Source of the DNA: Strongyloides papillosus
Lineage: Eukaryota; Nematoda; Chromadorea; Rhabditida; Strongyloididae
Reading direction: 5' to 3'
Assembly (NCBI GenBank): GCA_005656395.1
Contig: SRSI01000010.1
Coordinates: 372,001 to 436,000, forward strand
Length of the DNA stretch: 64,000 nt
The position numbers were made by a program, and so were the translations under genes. Below, piece after piece: positions 12,664-25,388 of the stretch (position 1 is its first letter; the number at the start of each line of letters is the position of its first letter). The notes beneath the pieces are model-generated. The model did no database searches and was not told where the DNA came from. It saw only the letters and a program-made list of their open reading frames with translations.

Positions 12664-14684
12664 ATGACAAGAAAGGAAGAAGTTAAGGATAGTGAGAAGG
12701 TAGATCATTTAAAAGTAGAAGATCGTTATGCTACTCATAATGATGAAGACTCAGAAGAGAATATTTTAGATAGTATTCCAACACCTCCGGATGGTGGCTA
12801 TGGATGGATAATTTGTTTAGTTGCTTTTCTTAGTAACTTTGTTGTGGACGGTATATGTTCATCTATGGGTATTGTTAAGAATGGATTTAAGGAAAAGTAT
12901 GGTATCAATGAAACTATCGGAAATTTAATTGGTTCTCTTCTTATTGGTGCTTATCTTTTAGCTGGACCCTTTGTTGCTGGATTAGTTGATAAATATGGAG
13001 CAAGAATGATTGTTGTTACTGGAGCTTGTGTTTCCTTTTTAGCATTTTTCTTGTCCACTTATATCAATGTATTTGAAGGTTTTCTCTTTATTTTTTCAAT
13101 TATTGGAGGTTTGTTAATTTTTTATTTACAACATTTAGTAAATAACGATTTTTAGGGATCGGGTTTGGTTTTATATATCTTCCTTCAATTGTCATGGTAG
13201 GATATTGGTTTGAATCTAAGAGAGCTCTCGCCACATCTTTATCTGTTGCTGGATCTGGCGTTGGTGGTATAGTACTTCCTATTCTTATCAATAAAGTAAA
13301 CAGTTATGCTGGTTTAAATGGTACAGTTATTTTCCTTTCTATGTTAATTGCCTCACTTATTGTTTTTGGAATGTTATATCGTGATCTTGGATCTAAAAAT
13401 TATGATGAAAATGAAAAACTAGGATTTTTTGCAACACTTGTATGGAAAATTTGCGGATATAGAAGTCAATCAAAAAATTCTACAACACCGGAAGTTGATA
13501 TGGAAGGTAAAAAAGTTACACCTGAAGCTCTTCCACTTTTGAATACTAATCCTAATGGATCAAGAACAAATCTCTATGAACAAAATAGAAAGAGAGCTGA
13601 TACTACTGGTAGTTTGGCTTCTCAAAAACATCTTCATAAACTAACCGCTAAAAGTCTTAATCAATCATTAAATAAACTTCATCAAACAGGACTTTCTCGT
13701 GCCTCGTCACAATTATCTGTTGCTCTTAGTCATGTTGAAGCTAATGAATTGAAGAAACCTCTTTCTAGACAAGATATCTTCCTTCAAGGTTCAATTCAAA
13801 ATTTAAAAGAATTTGCTGAAGAAGGTAGAGATATGAAATCATACCGTCAATCACATCTTTCAATTTCTGGTGCTATTATTGCTGAAGAATTGAAACATGC
13901 TGTAGAAGGAGAAAAAGGGTTAAATAAAGATTTGGCTGTAAGTAAAGAATCAATTCAATCAATTATGGATGATCTTGGTGCTGTTGAGGATAACTCCAAA
14001 TGCAAATGTATTCCTTTAGCTGTTCGTAATATGTTCCACTCAATGATTGACGTTGAATTATTGAAAGTCCCAGATATGATATTAATAGCTGCTTCCAACC
14101 TTCTTGGTATGCTTGCTTTTTATATCCCATATTTCTTTATCAAAGATTTCGCTGTATCTAATGGTATCTCAGCTGCCGATGGAACATTTTTAGTTTCTCT
14201 TATGAACATCCTTAATACTCTTGGAAGGGTTTTCATTGGTTGGTTTGCCGATAAAAATATTATTTCAGCATTGAATCTTACAAATATCTCTTTAATTGGA
14301 TCAGGAGGCCTTCTTTTTGCTGTGCCATTTATATGTACTACATACTATAATAGTGCCATACTTTGGGGAGTATACGGTTTTGTTTCTGCTCCATATATTT
14401 GTTTAACATCAATTGTCTTAGCAGACTTATTAGGAGTTGAAAAATTATCAAACTCTTTTGGATTGTTAACAGTTGCAAGAGGAATAGCTTGTATTATTGG
14501 TACACCAGTAGCAGGATTTTTCTATGATCTTACCAAAGACTATGCTATATGTTTTTACATTGGAGGTGGATTCTTCGTTTTAGCCGGTATTGTATCATGC
14601 CTTATTTTATGTATTGGTAGAGATGAAAAAAAGAAAAGTTCAAATTCTGGGAATTGTGAAAAAAGGCAAATAATAAAGGAATAA
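12664..14684 (+). CDS. SLC16-family monocarboxylate transporter-like protein
   Basis: Two exons, 12664-13108 and 13156-14684, with a 47-bp intron; 657 residues. The start is the ATG at 12664. The frame stays open for 24 bases upstream, to 12640, without another ATG, and CATTTTAG just before 12641 looks like a splice or trans-splice acceptor. The protein has the MFS fold with twelve predicted membrane spans. DGGYGWIICL near the first span is the MCT signature, and YWFESKRALATSLSVAGSG matches the TM5 family motif. NTLGRVFIGWFAD is the conserved Arg region of the second half. A large hydrophilic loop of about 190 residues between spans 6 and 7 is longer than in vertebrate MCTs but usual for invertebrate members. 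It would move monocarboxylates or related organic anions across the plasma membrane; the substrate cannot be told from sequence. Confidence 0.92.
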
Positions 14685-16386
14685 ATGATGTAATGTTTAT
14701 TTGTTACAAAAAAATTTAACGGGTATCTTGAAGACCTACTTTTGTAATAATAAACTTACCTATATTAAGATATAACATAATTATATATGAATGATGTTTA
14801 TTACTAATAAATCAGAAACATTGCTCTTTATAGTTATTATTAATATCTTATTCCAAATAACATTATATTCTTATGTTTATATTTTTTATTATCCTGTCTT
14901 TTTATTTTAATATTATTAAATTTTTAAATTTTTTTTTGTCAAATAACATAATATTTCCAAATATCTTTACACAGTTGACAACTTTTAATTATAGTGGTTG
15001 CAATTCAATCAAAGCATAAGAATTTGTTTATATGCAGAAAAAAGATTTTTGATTCAATCATAGATAATTCAATATTTGAATTTTTATAATTCTAATTTAA
15101 TGAAGTATTTTCGCTTAATCATTGTATTGTAAATAATAGTATAATTACGATTTCCTTACATATTTTTTAAATTTTTTTACCAATATTAAATTTTATTCAT
15201 GTTTTAAAAAGTTTTACAAGTAGATAGAGATAAATAATTTCTTTTATCTATTTATAAGAAATATAGTAGCATTCAGAAATATGATAGTTATTATTAAAAT
15301 TCTATAAAAAAAAATATTTACCATGAGTTGTAACATCCTGATTTCGTTCTAATATCTTAAAATTTTTCATTGTATAAATAATTTCCTATTTTCAAAAATG
15401 TAGATAACTAGAGTATTATTAAATTACAAATTTATATTATAAAGATTTTCAAATAAACAATAGTAATAAATTAAAATATCCTGATTTTAAATAAAAAAAA
15501 TAATTGTATAACTGAAAAAAATATTTATTAACTCATAGATGTTATCATCCTAAGTAAAGTACTTTTTAAAATGTTTAAATAGCATACGCTATGTGTTCTT
15601 ATTATAATTTCTAATTCTGAATGTTTTTACACTAGTGAAGTATAACAAAAAATGCTTATAACGTTTTTATTTGATAATTAAGTATTTTTGCCAAGATAAA
15701 AATTGCTCTCTTTAATGATAAACAATATATAAAAGTTTATAAGAATTCTCTTGATAATACTTCTTCACTCTGTTTAAATTATTAAATGTTTTTTGATCAT
15801 TATTTAACTTATTTCTGCAATTCCATATAAAAATTAAGAACAATTTTAATTTATTTTTATTGACTTTGTAAAGACAAAAAAAATTAAATATTATTTAATT
15901 AATAATAAATTATTATTGGTAATAAAAATTGTTAGCTTTACTTTAGGAGTAGTTATTTTACTTTATCGGAATAACTTTGTTTTTTTCTTTCTTGTTTAAA
16001 CTATATAATCATATTACTTTTTATTTTAAAAGAAAACAATTTTCTCGACTGTAATTTTTGTAAGTTTTATCTAGTATTTGTTTTATAAAATTTTAGACAA
16101 ACAATCATTAAACAAAAATAAACAAATAGATTAATATAAAAAAGTCTTATTTAATATTTATAAAAATTTTATAAAATTTTTATCTTGACATTATTATGTT
16201 TTAATATTAACAATATTATATATTACTTTATATAAAGAATTAATTCCATTGATTATATTATATATAAAAAAATACAATTAAGTAAAATTAAATTTTAAAA
16301 CACTATCCTACATCCTTGCTACTGTTTATTAACAATATTCCATGATATTTACTTTAGAGTAACAATTTAAAATTAAATGATAGCTG
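14685..16386. other. Intergenic between convergent MCT and PTP genes
   Basis: AT-rich 1.7 kb holding the two 3' UTRs. No convincing ORF, RNA gene or repeat was seen. Confidence 0.5.
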
Positions 16387-17595
16387 TTATTGTAAACCTC
16401 CATGAAGTAGTGATTCATAATATGCATTGTATTCTTCAACAAATTTAATTGCAATAGCCATTCTAGGCGCATTAAGGGCATTGATAATTAAACAATAATC
16501 AATAATAACTTTATGAAGATAAATATACTGAATTTCTGTTTGAACAGCACCTGCTCTTTGTCTCCTTATGTTAATTACAGTGTCATATATATTAATATCT
16601 GTTTTAGAGGAAATTCTTGAGAATAATATATATGCTGCAACCAATGTTCCTGTTCTTCCGATACCTGCCGAGCAATGAACTACAATTGTTTCCTCTTTTT
16701 TAATGTCTTTTAAGCGTTTTATTAATCTCATTATAGAAGTTGTATCAGATGGAACACATTTATCTGGCCAATCTTTCCATTGGAATTGCCTTATTTTTAC
16801 TGCAGCAACTCCATCTCCATCAGTCCAAACTTTAAGATTTCTTATAAAAAATGCATCGTCACAATAATCTGTTGACTCATATTGTACATTAAAACATTTA
16901 AATTTTATTGTTTCCCCTTCATTAGTCGGCCAATATTGAGAGCATTTTTGTTTACCATTTTCTATCAAATTGACAAGACAAATTATTATTGATACATTCT
17001 GTTGAATACATAATCTCCAAAAATCAGCAATAGTTTCATTCATTGGGGCTTGACAACAAATAAAATTATGTTTCATCCCAGGTTGAGTAACAAAATTAGC
17101 ATGGTAGTAATTAGTTCCAGGAGGTTCTAAAATTACGCGAGTTTCATCAATACACACTATGTCTTTGTATTTATTAAGAGGCATATTATTATCAAAAGCG
17201 ATTCTTGTATGCTCTGAAAAAACGTGACTTTTGATTCCCGCATACACTATTTTTAAATCGTTAAGTGTTTTTGGTTGCAAATTATCTATAAATAAGTTAA
17301 ATAGAGATTCTGTTCCTTTATCCATTTGTTCCTGCCTTGCTGAAGAGCATTTGTTTTTAGCTTCAGTAAAATCTTCCTTTTTAGATCGTATTTTCCTTTC
17401 ACTATTCTTTTCTCCTCCATCATTAATACTAAGATGTTTTTTTTCACTCGTTTGTAGGTTGTGGGTTTTTTTTTCTGAGGGCGGATGATTTCTTTGATTT
17501 TTTTTATCAAGTGGTTTATTTGCAGATGTCACTCGTCGTATTGACTTTTTTTCTTCCTTTTTACTGGAATTATTAAAATTAAATAAATTTAACAT
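16387..17595 (-). CDS. Classical protein tyrosine phosphatase (nematode cytosolic type)
   Basis: Single-exon gene, 402 residues, ATG at 17595. Residues 1-90 are a Lys/Ser-rich, charged N-terminal extension without recognisable domain. Residues about 95-385 form a PTPc domain. It has a substrate-recognition region NKYKDIVCIDETRVIL followed by NYYHANFV (the family has YINANYV). The WPD loop is at 276-278 (DWPDKCVP). The catalytic P-loop HCSAGIGRTG spans 307-316 with Cys308 and Arg314, and the Q-loop is VQTEIQY at 351-357. All catalytic residues are present, so an active tyrosine phosphatase is expected. Small PTPs with a basic N-terminal tail are greatly expanded in nematodes and many are sperm-enriched; that expression is inference only. 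There is no signal peptide or membrane segment. Confidence 0.93.
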   Translation of the reverse strand: MLNLFNFNNSSKKEEKKSIRRVTSANKPLDKKNQRNHPPSEKKTHNLQTSEKKHLSINDGGEKNSERKIRSKKEDFTEAKNKCSSARQEQMDKGTESLFNLFIDNLQPKTLNDLKIVYAGIKSHVFSEHTRIAFDNNMPLNKYKDIVCIDETRVILEPPGTNYYHANFVTQPGMKHNFICCQAPMNETIADFWRLCIQQNVSIIICLVNLIENGKQKCSQYWPTNEGETIKFKCFNVQYESTDYCDDAFFIRNLKVWTDGDGVAAVKIRQFQWKDWPDKCVPSDTTSIMRLIKRLKDIKKEETIVVHCSAGIGRTGTLVAAYILFSRISSKTDINIYDTVINIRRQRAGAVQTEIQYIYLHKVIIDYCLIINALNAPRMAIAIKFVEEYNAYYESLLHGGLQ

Positions 17596-20500
17596 TTTAA
17601 ATTGTGAATGTTTCCAAAATCAAAATTGACATATTTAAATGAATAAAAATTACCTTATTATTGTACAAAATAACTTTCAAATTTTCATTCATATTCATAT
17701 TTTTTTATTATAGATAAAATAATACTATGTAATGGTAAATTAATAAAATTTATACTTTGAGTAATAAAAAAATAATTTTTTTTATATAGTCGTTTTAACA
17801 TTTATTTGTCATTTCATACAAATATTCGTTATCAGTTAGGTATAAACAATTTTTCTACTGGATTTTTTCTGACTCATAAAAGAAATAAACAACAGAGATG
17901 TTTTCCCATCACTATTTTTCTGACTATGTACTTGTCTTTTGACAGAAGTATATTTAAAGATAAATATTATTTTTACTTTTATTTTTTCTCTTTTAACATC
18001 AACAATCTATTTTTATTTTATGTTTCAAACTATTCATACCATCATGTATATTCCTAATGCCCTTTTGTTTTCTACTTTTGAAAAAATAATTTTTTCTCAT
18101 ATAAAACTTATTAATGCCATAATTTTATTTAGTTAGAAAGAAAGAAGAAGATGTAATTTAACTAAATTAACAGTTTGCCATTGTATATTGCTCAGTTAAT
18201 TTAATACAAAGTTATAAAACACATTTAAGATCTTTTTTAGTCAAATCCATTTATTTTCGAGTGACAGAATAAGATAATTACTGTAAAGATGTTTCCTAAT
18301 TACATGGTATCAAAGTATTTCTAATCCAGTATAATGTTGATGAAAAAAATAATCTTCTTCTAATCTTTGGACTTTTATTTTGTTATTAAAATGTAGTTCC
18401 AATAATGTTTGGCAAAGGTTTTATCTTAACAGAGATCAAAGTAAGAGAGAGAGTAACAAGAAGGACAATTAAAAACACGACATTTGGCCAAACGTGTTTA
18501 AGTATATCTATCTATCATTTTACTATCTCAATGGCACAGTAATATAGTAAGATACATAGTTGAGTATAACTTTAAAAGCTTGATGTACTAATTCACTCTA
18601 CTATTCATTTACTTTTTATACTTATACCTCATTTATTTATAATTATGTATTCATTCTCCATAGAAAATTTAATCTCTTTTGTATATATAGTAAAAGGTTT
18701 TAATTAATAAGCACTATTTAATTTTCTCAAATAATTGATCACTTTTGCTTTATTGAATAGTAAAATACTTTAAAAAAGGTCACTATACAATTATTAATAT
18801 TTTATTTAAAAGTACGCATCTTACAACAACAAACTCTAAAGTAATATATTTTATGTACCTCTATTATAATAATCCAAACATTTTATTCTTCAAAGTATTT
18901 TCTCTATCTAGGTAGTGATTATAGTTCTTTTAGAATTATATACACATGAATATTTTTTAGCAACTATTTTATACACAAAATTTTACCTTTTAAATATTTT
19001 TTTATTTACATATATGATTTATTTAAAAATAGGGAGATTATTGTTTAAATGATATTCTTTCTTAAAAAAATTAATAAAAAATATGTAAAAAAAGAAAAGT
19101 TAAAGTAATGTTATTTATATTTCTAATCTAAATTTTGGTAATTTCAATTAATTTATTTTTTTATTGTATGCTTTAAGTACATTTAATACACACAATTTTA
19201 TTCAATACACTTTCATAGGATTATTTTTATTTTAATATACCTTTTCTTCTATATTTCTATATACTTACCCCTAAAAGAGTTATTAATAGTTGTAAGGATA
19301 AAAATATTTTGTAAATTATTTTTTCTTTAAAAAAATGAATAAAAATTTGGTAAATGACTAATTTTTGTACATACTAAATAAATAATTATATCGTTTTATT
19401 GTCTGTCAAGAAGAAATGACTAATTTTATTCAAAGTATTATTGTTACTATTTTATAATAGTCACTCGATATTTAAAAGACTTTTCCACCAATGTAAATTA
19501 TTTTTGTCATATACCTTGAGTTATTGAGTTGAATAATACTTTTTTTTTCGTTTTGTTATAAATCCACCCTTTTTTTTGCTAAAACCTATCTATAAAACAA
19601 TTTTCCAACAGCAATTGTTTTGTATTTATGATTAATAGTTTTAAATTTAGTTTATTTGAATTGTTAACATAAGGATATATATTAATTAATTTTCTTAGCA
19701 TCATATATCAATTTTATCTATATATCTTTTTAAGCATCAATATGCTTATTCGAAATATAGACAATAAAGAAAGCTAGCTTTTTAATTATATTTTATTATT
19801 CTTATTTTATTATCAAAATATATATATTTTTTAGTTTTATATTGTTATACATTTAATAAATAAGTGATCAAAGTTTAATGTTATAGCCCTATAGTTTTAA
19901 AATATTTTTCCTATAACTCTCTCTTTTATATATTATTGTCATGATTAGAGGAGGGTAAATGATGTGTATAAGAGAAAGTGGAATACTTTTACTTATGTTT
20001 CAGTTTCTATTTTTTTTCTAGGGATAACTTTTTAAATCTTATATTATATCTATCTTAAGACATATTTAATATTCTATTTAAAGAATGTGTCAAACTTTTA
20101 GAAAAGAGAAGAGAGGGGGGGATAGGAAGGAAGAGAGATATAGAACTATAAAAATTACACAAAATTCTATTGCATTTATCTATATTTTATTTTAATTCTA
20201 ACAAAAGTTTGAAAAACGATATATATTATTGTTATATTTTGATGTTTATATATATTATATTGTTAGAAATAAAGATGGAGCAAAAATATAAATTTAACTA
20301 AATGAGCATTAGTTTGCCCTTCCTCTAAAGTTTGAATGAGTCAAAAAAAAGAGAAAAGACACGCTTATCAAGCTTTTTCGTATAAATGTAATTTTAAAAG
20401 AATGTCTTGTGATAAAGTGAATTTTGAATTTAGTATCTTTAATATGTTATATATATCTCTATATATTATTATGCAAAATTCTAAGAATTTTAACTTCATT

Positions 20501-20689
20501 TTAAAAATATATTTAAAATGAAATAATTTTTAACCACTGCTATTTGAAAAGTATTTTTATATCGTTTTTATAAAGTTACTTAATCTTATACTTTTTAAAA
20601 GATATCTCAATATAAATATCCATTGTATTATGATATTTTTAATGAATAACTATACTTTTTTATAGAAAGTCTTTGAATTCTATTAAAAA
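17596..20689. other. Intergenic between divergent PTP and small membrane-protein genes
   Basis: AT-rich 3.1 kb holding the PTP promoter on the left and the promoter of the small membrane-protein gene on the right. Open frames at 17806-18136 and 20336-20521 lack conserved features and look like chance. Two local oddities are a nested dyad at 18473-18499 and a purine-rich G/A tract at about 20101-20138. Confidence 0.5.
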
Positions 20690-21172
20690 ATGTCTATTGG
20701 ATATTACTTAACTTCTGCTATCTTTGGTACTTTTGTTTTTTTGGCTCAAGGAGCTAAAAATATTGATGATTTGAAGAAGACTGTAGATGATGTTCAAACA
20801 ATTGAGGTAACTTTAATAACTATTCATATAAATTGTCTATCATAATTTCTCTTGTTCTATATTTTGAGAAAATTATAATAATAATAATGTAGTTGTATAA
20901 ATTTTAAATATCAATTATTACTATTTTAAATTTTTATTATTTACTAATCAATCACTTTTAAGGGTGGATCTAAATGGTGTCCAATACCACTTACAGGAAA
21001 AGAATGCCCACCAAGTTCAATTTTCCACTACTACAAGTGTTGTGGGACATTAATGACAGATTGCTGTTTTAATCTTCAAAATTGGCTTATCATTACCTTA
21101 ATTGTTCTTGCAGCAATCACTGTAATTGGAATCGTTATGTCAATTGTTTCATGGCTTTTCTGCAGAAAATGA
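20690..21172 (+). CDS. Small six-cysteine single-pass membrane protein (Shisa/STMC6-like architecture)
   Basis: Two exons, 20690-20806 and 20963-21172, with a 156-bp GT-AG intron in phase 0; 108 residues. The N-terminal 20 residues (SIGYYLTSAIFGTFVFLAQG) look like a signal peptide. A short charged segment follows, then an ectodomain with exactly six cysteines in the order C, C, CC, CC (WCPIP, KECPP, YYKCCG, TDCCF). One transmembrane helix covers about residues 80-103 (WLIITLIVLAAITVIGIVMS), and the tail ends SWLFCRK. The six-Cys plus single-TM layout with two CC pairs resembles the Shisa/WBP1/VOPP1/CYYR1 superfamily of membrane adaptors, but there is no long proline-rich tail. That relation is inferred from architecture only. 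An AATAAA signal lies at 21190-21195. Confidence 0.8.
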
Positions 21173-22313
21173 GTTAATTAAAGTTTATAAATAAAATGGC
21201 TTGATATTTTTTGTAATAACAAGGCAAAAAGAACTTTTAAATTTGACTATGATTATTTTTTAATTTTTATTTAAAAATATAGAAATGTTGTAGTCTGCCA
21301 TTTTTCGAGACTCCTTGCCCGCTTTAATAATATCTGTTTTTGCTTTATTGTGTTTTTTATTGTTTCTTTAAAGTGATAATAAATTTTGATTAACTAATTT
21401 ATTTTTTGTTTTCTATATAAAATGACATATGAAAAAGTTTATAATGTATTTCAGAAGTTAATTATTTATTGATATAAATTAAGTTTACAGTTTGGGTGTT
21501 ATTTTAACTGATTAAATATATTTTTTTAAGAGTTGAGTAACTCCATTATTTAAAGAAATCCTTCATCGAAATCGATCATAGAAAAATAAAAATCAAATAT
21601 TTTTCATTTTAATATAAATTACAGAAAATTGATAGTAATTTTAGTTAGAATTTCTTTGAATTGACATTTATTATATATAATAGAATATACTTTCTATTTA
21701 ATTTATATTTATTATAAAAATAATAAATGAATATTTTTCCTCGACAACTTTTTTGTCGAAGAGTTATTATTTTCTCAATTTGAATATAAAACATATTGTT
21801 ACTCTTAAAAATCGTAATTTATTACACATGTTTTCTAATATTTCTTATTTTCAATTTCTATTATTTCAATGTTTAGTGTTTCTGCATTATAATACTTTTA
21901 AATTATTTTTAAATTTGTTAAATGAAGCTTTATTTAATTGCTTTAAAATGACATTGTAGGTTTTTAGTAATGATAATAAAATTTAAGGTCAGTTTAATTT
22001 TCCTCCTTCATCTATATAATAGAAAATATTTATTTCTAAAGGAAATGTTATAAAGAAAATAGTCTAATTATTTTGTTAACAAATTTTAATTTAATGTCAA
22101 AATATTTAAATGCAAGACTCTCGATGTACTATATCAAAAATATTTATATAATAATGGTAAAATAGTTTTTTTAAAGTTTTTCAATAAAATTAAAATACAT
22201 TATAATAAATAAAATTCTACCATTATTATTATATCAAATAAACGACAATACTAGTAAAAATAGTTTACAAATAATTATACAATTGCAAAATGATGATAAA
22301 AAATAATTTAAAA
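21173..22313. other. Intergenic between convergent genes
   Basis: AT-rich 1.1 kb with the 3' UTRs of the small membrane protein and the coiled-coil gene. The open frame at 21753-21959 has no supporting feature. Nothing else seen. Confidence 0.5.
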
Positions 22314-23500
22314 TTAGATTTCTTTTGATTCATCAAGCATACTTAAAAAAATAGCGCTAAAAGATGTGTTTCCACTGTAACATGTGTCAAAAGAAAATTG
22401 AGTTAAAAATTTTTTTCGATCCACTGAATGTATTCTACAACTCTTAATAATAAGATCATCCAAGAACTCTTCAAATTTGGTCTTCATTTCTGTTAATCTT
22501 TTTATTTTATTTTCTAACATTGGATTTTCATCTGTTATATGTTTTATATTTGAAAGTAATTTAACCTCACGCATTTTTAAATGACTTACTTCTCGAGAAA
22601 GTTTTTCTACCTTTTCAAGTTCTTCATTCAACGATTCTTTAATGAGAAGTTTAATGCCTAATAATAAATCACTTAGCTTTTGCCTCTTCGATTTAGTTTT
22701 TGTTTTAATAAAGGTTTTAGGATTACCAAAATACATTCCGTAATTTGCTCTTAACTTATCCTTGATATTTAATTTAAAATTTTCTTTAAGCAAGGCATTT
22801 TCTTTGATTTTGTCCATTATTTTTTTTTCAATATCCTTGCACATTGAATTATAAACCGACATCTCATGAAGAGTACGTTCATGATGTAAAGACCTCTCAT
22901 TTTCTTTGATTTTTCCATTTTCAGATTTTCTTTCTATATAACAGCGCATTCTTTTATTGTAATTTTCATTTTTTCTTTCTAATTCACCTTGAAGATGACT
23001 AATTTGCTCATTTTTATTTTTAATTTCTTCTGATTTCTCTAATAAATCACTTTTCACATTTTCAAGACGTTTATACACATCAGTAAGTTTTTCAAGAATA
23101 GTAGTAAAATGTGAATTACCAGCTGATTGTTCATCTGTATCCCTCAAAATCATATCAAAAGAATTTATTGACTTCAATAAACTATCATTAATCATTTCTG
23201 CATCCTTTATAAGTGCATTGCATAATTCAGTATAACTGTTCCCACTCTGGTTCAATAAATCTAATTTGTTAAATTCGGAATTTGTAATTTTTAAAAAATC
23301 AAATGGTGGCAAGAAGTATCTTACTTTTGAAGTCTCGCCAATCTTAAAAGCTTTTTCCTCTAATTGCAAAAGATGCTTGTTATTTTCATTAATAAGATTT
23401 TTTGTTTTTTCGCTTATCTAAAAACAAACTTTGCAGAACTTCTCATTACAAAACATACATGGAAATTTATTTCTCCTTCAATACCAATATATTTCTCCAT
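22314..23500 (-). CDS. Coiled-coil protein of unknown function
   Basis: Two exons, 23500-23459 (14 codons) and 23417-22314, separated by a 41-bp GT-AG intron in phase 0; 381 residues. The ATG at 23500 is preceded directly by TTTTACAG, a good trans-splice or splice acceptor, which supports this start. The product begins MEKYIGIEGEINFH. It has long heptad-rich coiled coils at about 100-190 and 250-330, a basic KTKTKSKRQK patch between them, and a non-coiled C-terminus of about 60 residues. No catalytic motif, signal peptide or membrane segment is visible. I do not recognise the family. The layout would fit a centrosomal, kinetochore or ciliary structural protein, but nothing in the sequence decides this. 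Confidence 0.75.
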
Positions 23501-23995
23501 ACTGTAAAAGATATTCAAAATTAAGATAAAATAAACATATAGAGCCAAGCAAAATTACTATTATTATCTGAAATTGATATAAAATCAACTTAATTGCTAA
23601 AATATTATAAAAAAATCAAAATAATACTAGTGATTAATAAACATAATAAAATATCCATGAGAAGAAGAATATCATATACAATAAAGAATTTCATATTACA
23701 GTAAACACCATCTTAAAAAGCATTATTCCAAACATTCAGGTTTAGTATTCTTTTTGGGTCTTCTAACGACTGTTACCGTCATCACTTGTCATCGAATTAA
23801 TAAATATTTTTATTATAAATATCCCCAAATTTTCTATGTTTAGATTTTTGATTCAGTTACGGGTGAAGTATTTGTATTGATAAAAATATTTTTTTTTATT
23901 TTTAATATAATTTATTTTGTAATTTTATTTAATATCTCATAATTTTAGATTTATATCCTAGTATTTCAACAGATTTATTCTATTATTATTTTAAA
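23501..23995. other. Divergent promoter region (coiled-coil gene / alpha-tubulin)
   Basis: 495 bp between two outward-facing genes, presumably carrying both promoters. A less AT-rich patch at 23755-23797 contains CGACTGTTACCGTCATC. No motif was assigned with confidence. Confidence 0.45.
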
Positions 23996-25388
23996 ATGGT
24001 ATGTTTTTTTTACAATATAATAGTTAAACACACTTTATGTTTAGCGTGAAGTTATTTCTATACACATTGGGCAAGCTGGTGTACAAATTGGTAACTCATG
24101 TTGGGAATTATATTGTTTAGAACATGGAATTCAACCAGATGGCACAATGCTTGCTGAAAAAACTTCTGGGGCTACTGATGACTCGTTTACCACATTTTTT
24201 AGTGAAACTAGACAAGGTAACTATGTTCCTAGAGCCATTATGGTTGATCTCGAACAATCTGTCATTGATGAAGTTCGTACTGGAACCTATAAGAAACTTT
24301 TCCACCCGGATCAGATGATTACTGGACGGGAAGATGCTGCTAATAATTATGCAAGAGGGCACTACACTGTAGGAAAAGAAATTATTGACCAAACAATGGA
24401 ACGAATCAAAAAAGTTGCTGATAGCTGCTCTGGTCTACAAGGCTTTCTTGTATTCCATTCGTTTGGAGGAGGTACAGGATCTGGATTTACTTCCCTTCTC
24501 ATGGAGAGACTTTCTATTGACTTTGGAAAAAAAGCCAAACTCGAGTTTTCTGTTTATCCGGCTCCACAAGTTTCAACTGCTGTCGTTGAACCATACAATT
24601 CTGTTCTCACTACACATACTACTCTTGAGCACTCGGATTGTTCTTTTATGGTTGACAATGAAGCAATTTACGATATTTGTCGTAAAAATTTGGGAATTTC
24701 TCGTCCATCGTACTCTAATCTTAACCGTTTAATTTCCCAAATTGTTTCTTCAATCACTGCTTCACTTCGCTTTGACGGTGCTCTTAATGTTGATTTGAAT
24801 GAATTCCAAACCAATTTGGTTCCATATCCAAGAATTCATTTTCCATTGGCTACATTTGCTCCTGTTCTGTCTGCAGACAAAGCTTACCACGAATCACTTA
24901 GTGTCATGGAAATTACTAATCAAGCATTCCAACCAGAAAATCAAATGATCAAGTGTCAAACCCATTCTGGAAAGTATATGGCTGTATGTCTTCTCTACCG
25001 CGGTGATGTTATCCCTAAAGACGTAAATGCTGCTATCGCTCATTTGAAAACCAAGAGAACAATACAATTTGTTGACTGGTGTCCAACTGGATTTAAAGTT
25101 GGTATAAACTACCAGCCACTTACAACTGTTCCGGGTTCTGATTTGGCTAAGGTTCCAAGATCTGTTTGTATGCTTTCAAATACAACAGCAATTGTTGAAG
25201 CATGGGCCAGACTTAATGTTAAGTTCGATCTTATGTACAGCAAGAGAGCTTTCGTTCATTGGTATGTCGGAGAGGGTATGGAAGAAGGCGAATTTTCTGA
25301 AGCTCGTGAAGATCTTGCTGCTTTAGAAAAAGATTATGAGGAAGTAGGAGCTAATTCTAGCGATGTAGTTGACGAGGAAGAATATTAA
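23996..25388 (+). CDS. Alpha-tubulin
   Basis: Two exons: the ATG alone (23996-23998), then a 46-bp intron, then 24045-25388; 448 residues, the usual alpha-tubulin length. An intron right after the start codon is common in tubulin genes. The GTP-binding loop GGGTGSG is at 142-148 and the GTPase-stimulating Glu254 lies in DLNEFQTNL. The C-terminal acidic tail ends EEEY, so it can be detyrosinated and polyglutamylated. Lys40, the luminal acetylation site, is present in LAEK40TSG. The body is recognisable throughout but diverges from the most conserved isotypes at usually fixed places, for example [10 protein letters not shown] and [13 protein letters not shown]. In C. elegans K40 is a property of MEC-12; orthology to it is possible but cannot be settled here. 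AATAAA at 25449-25454. Confidence 0.97.

Noticed and set aside
17806..18136. Two overlapping short plus-strand reading frames as a small membrane protein.
   Set aside because: Composition follows the AT-rich background (Phe/Tyr/Ile), with no conserved motif or splice support.
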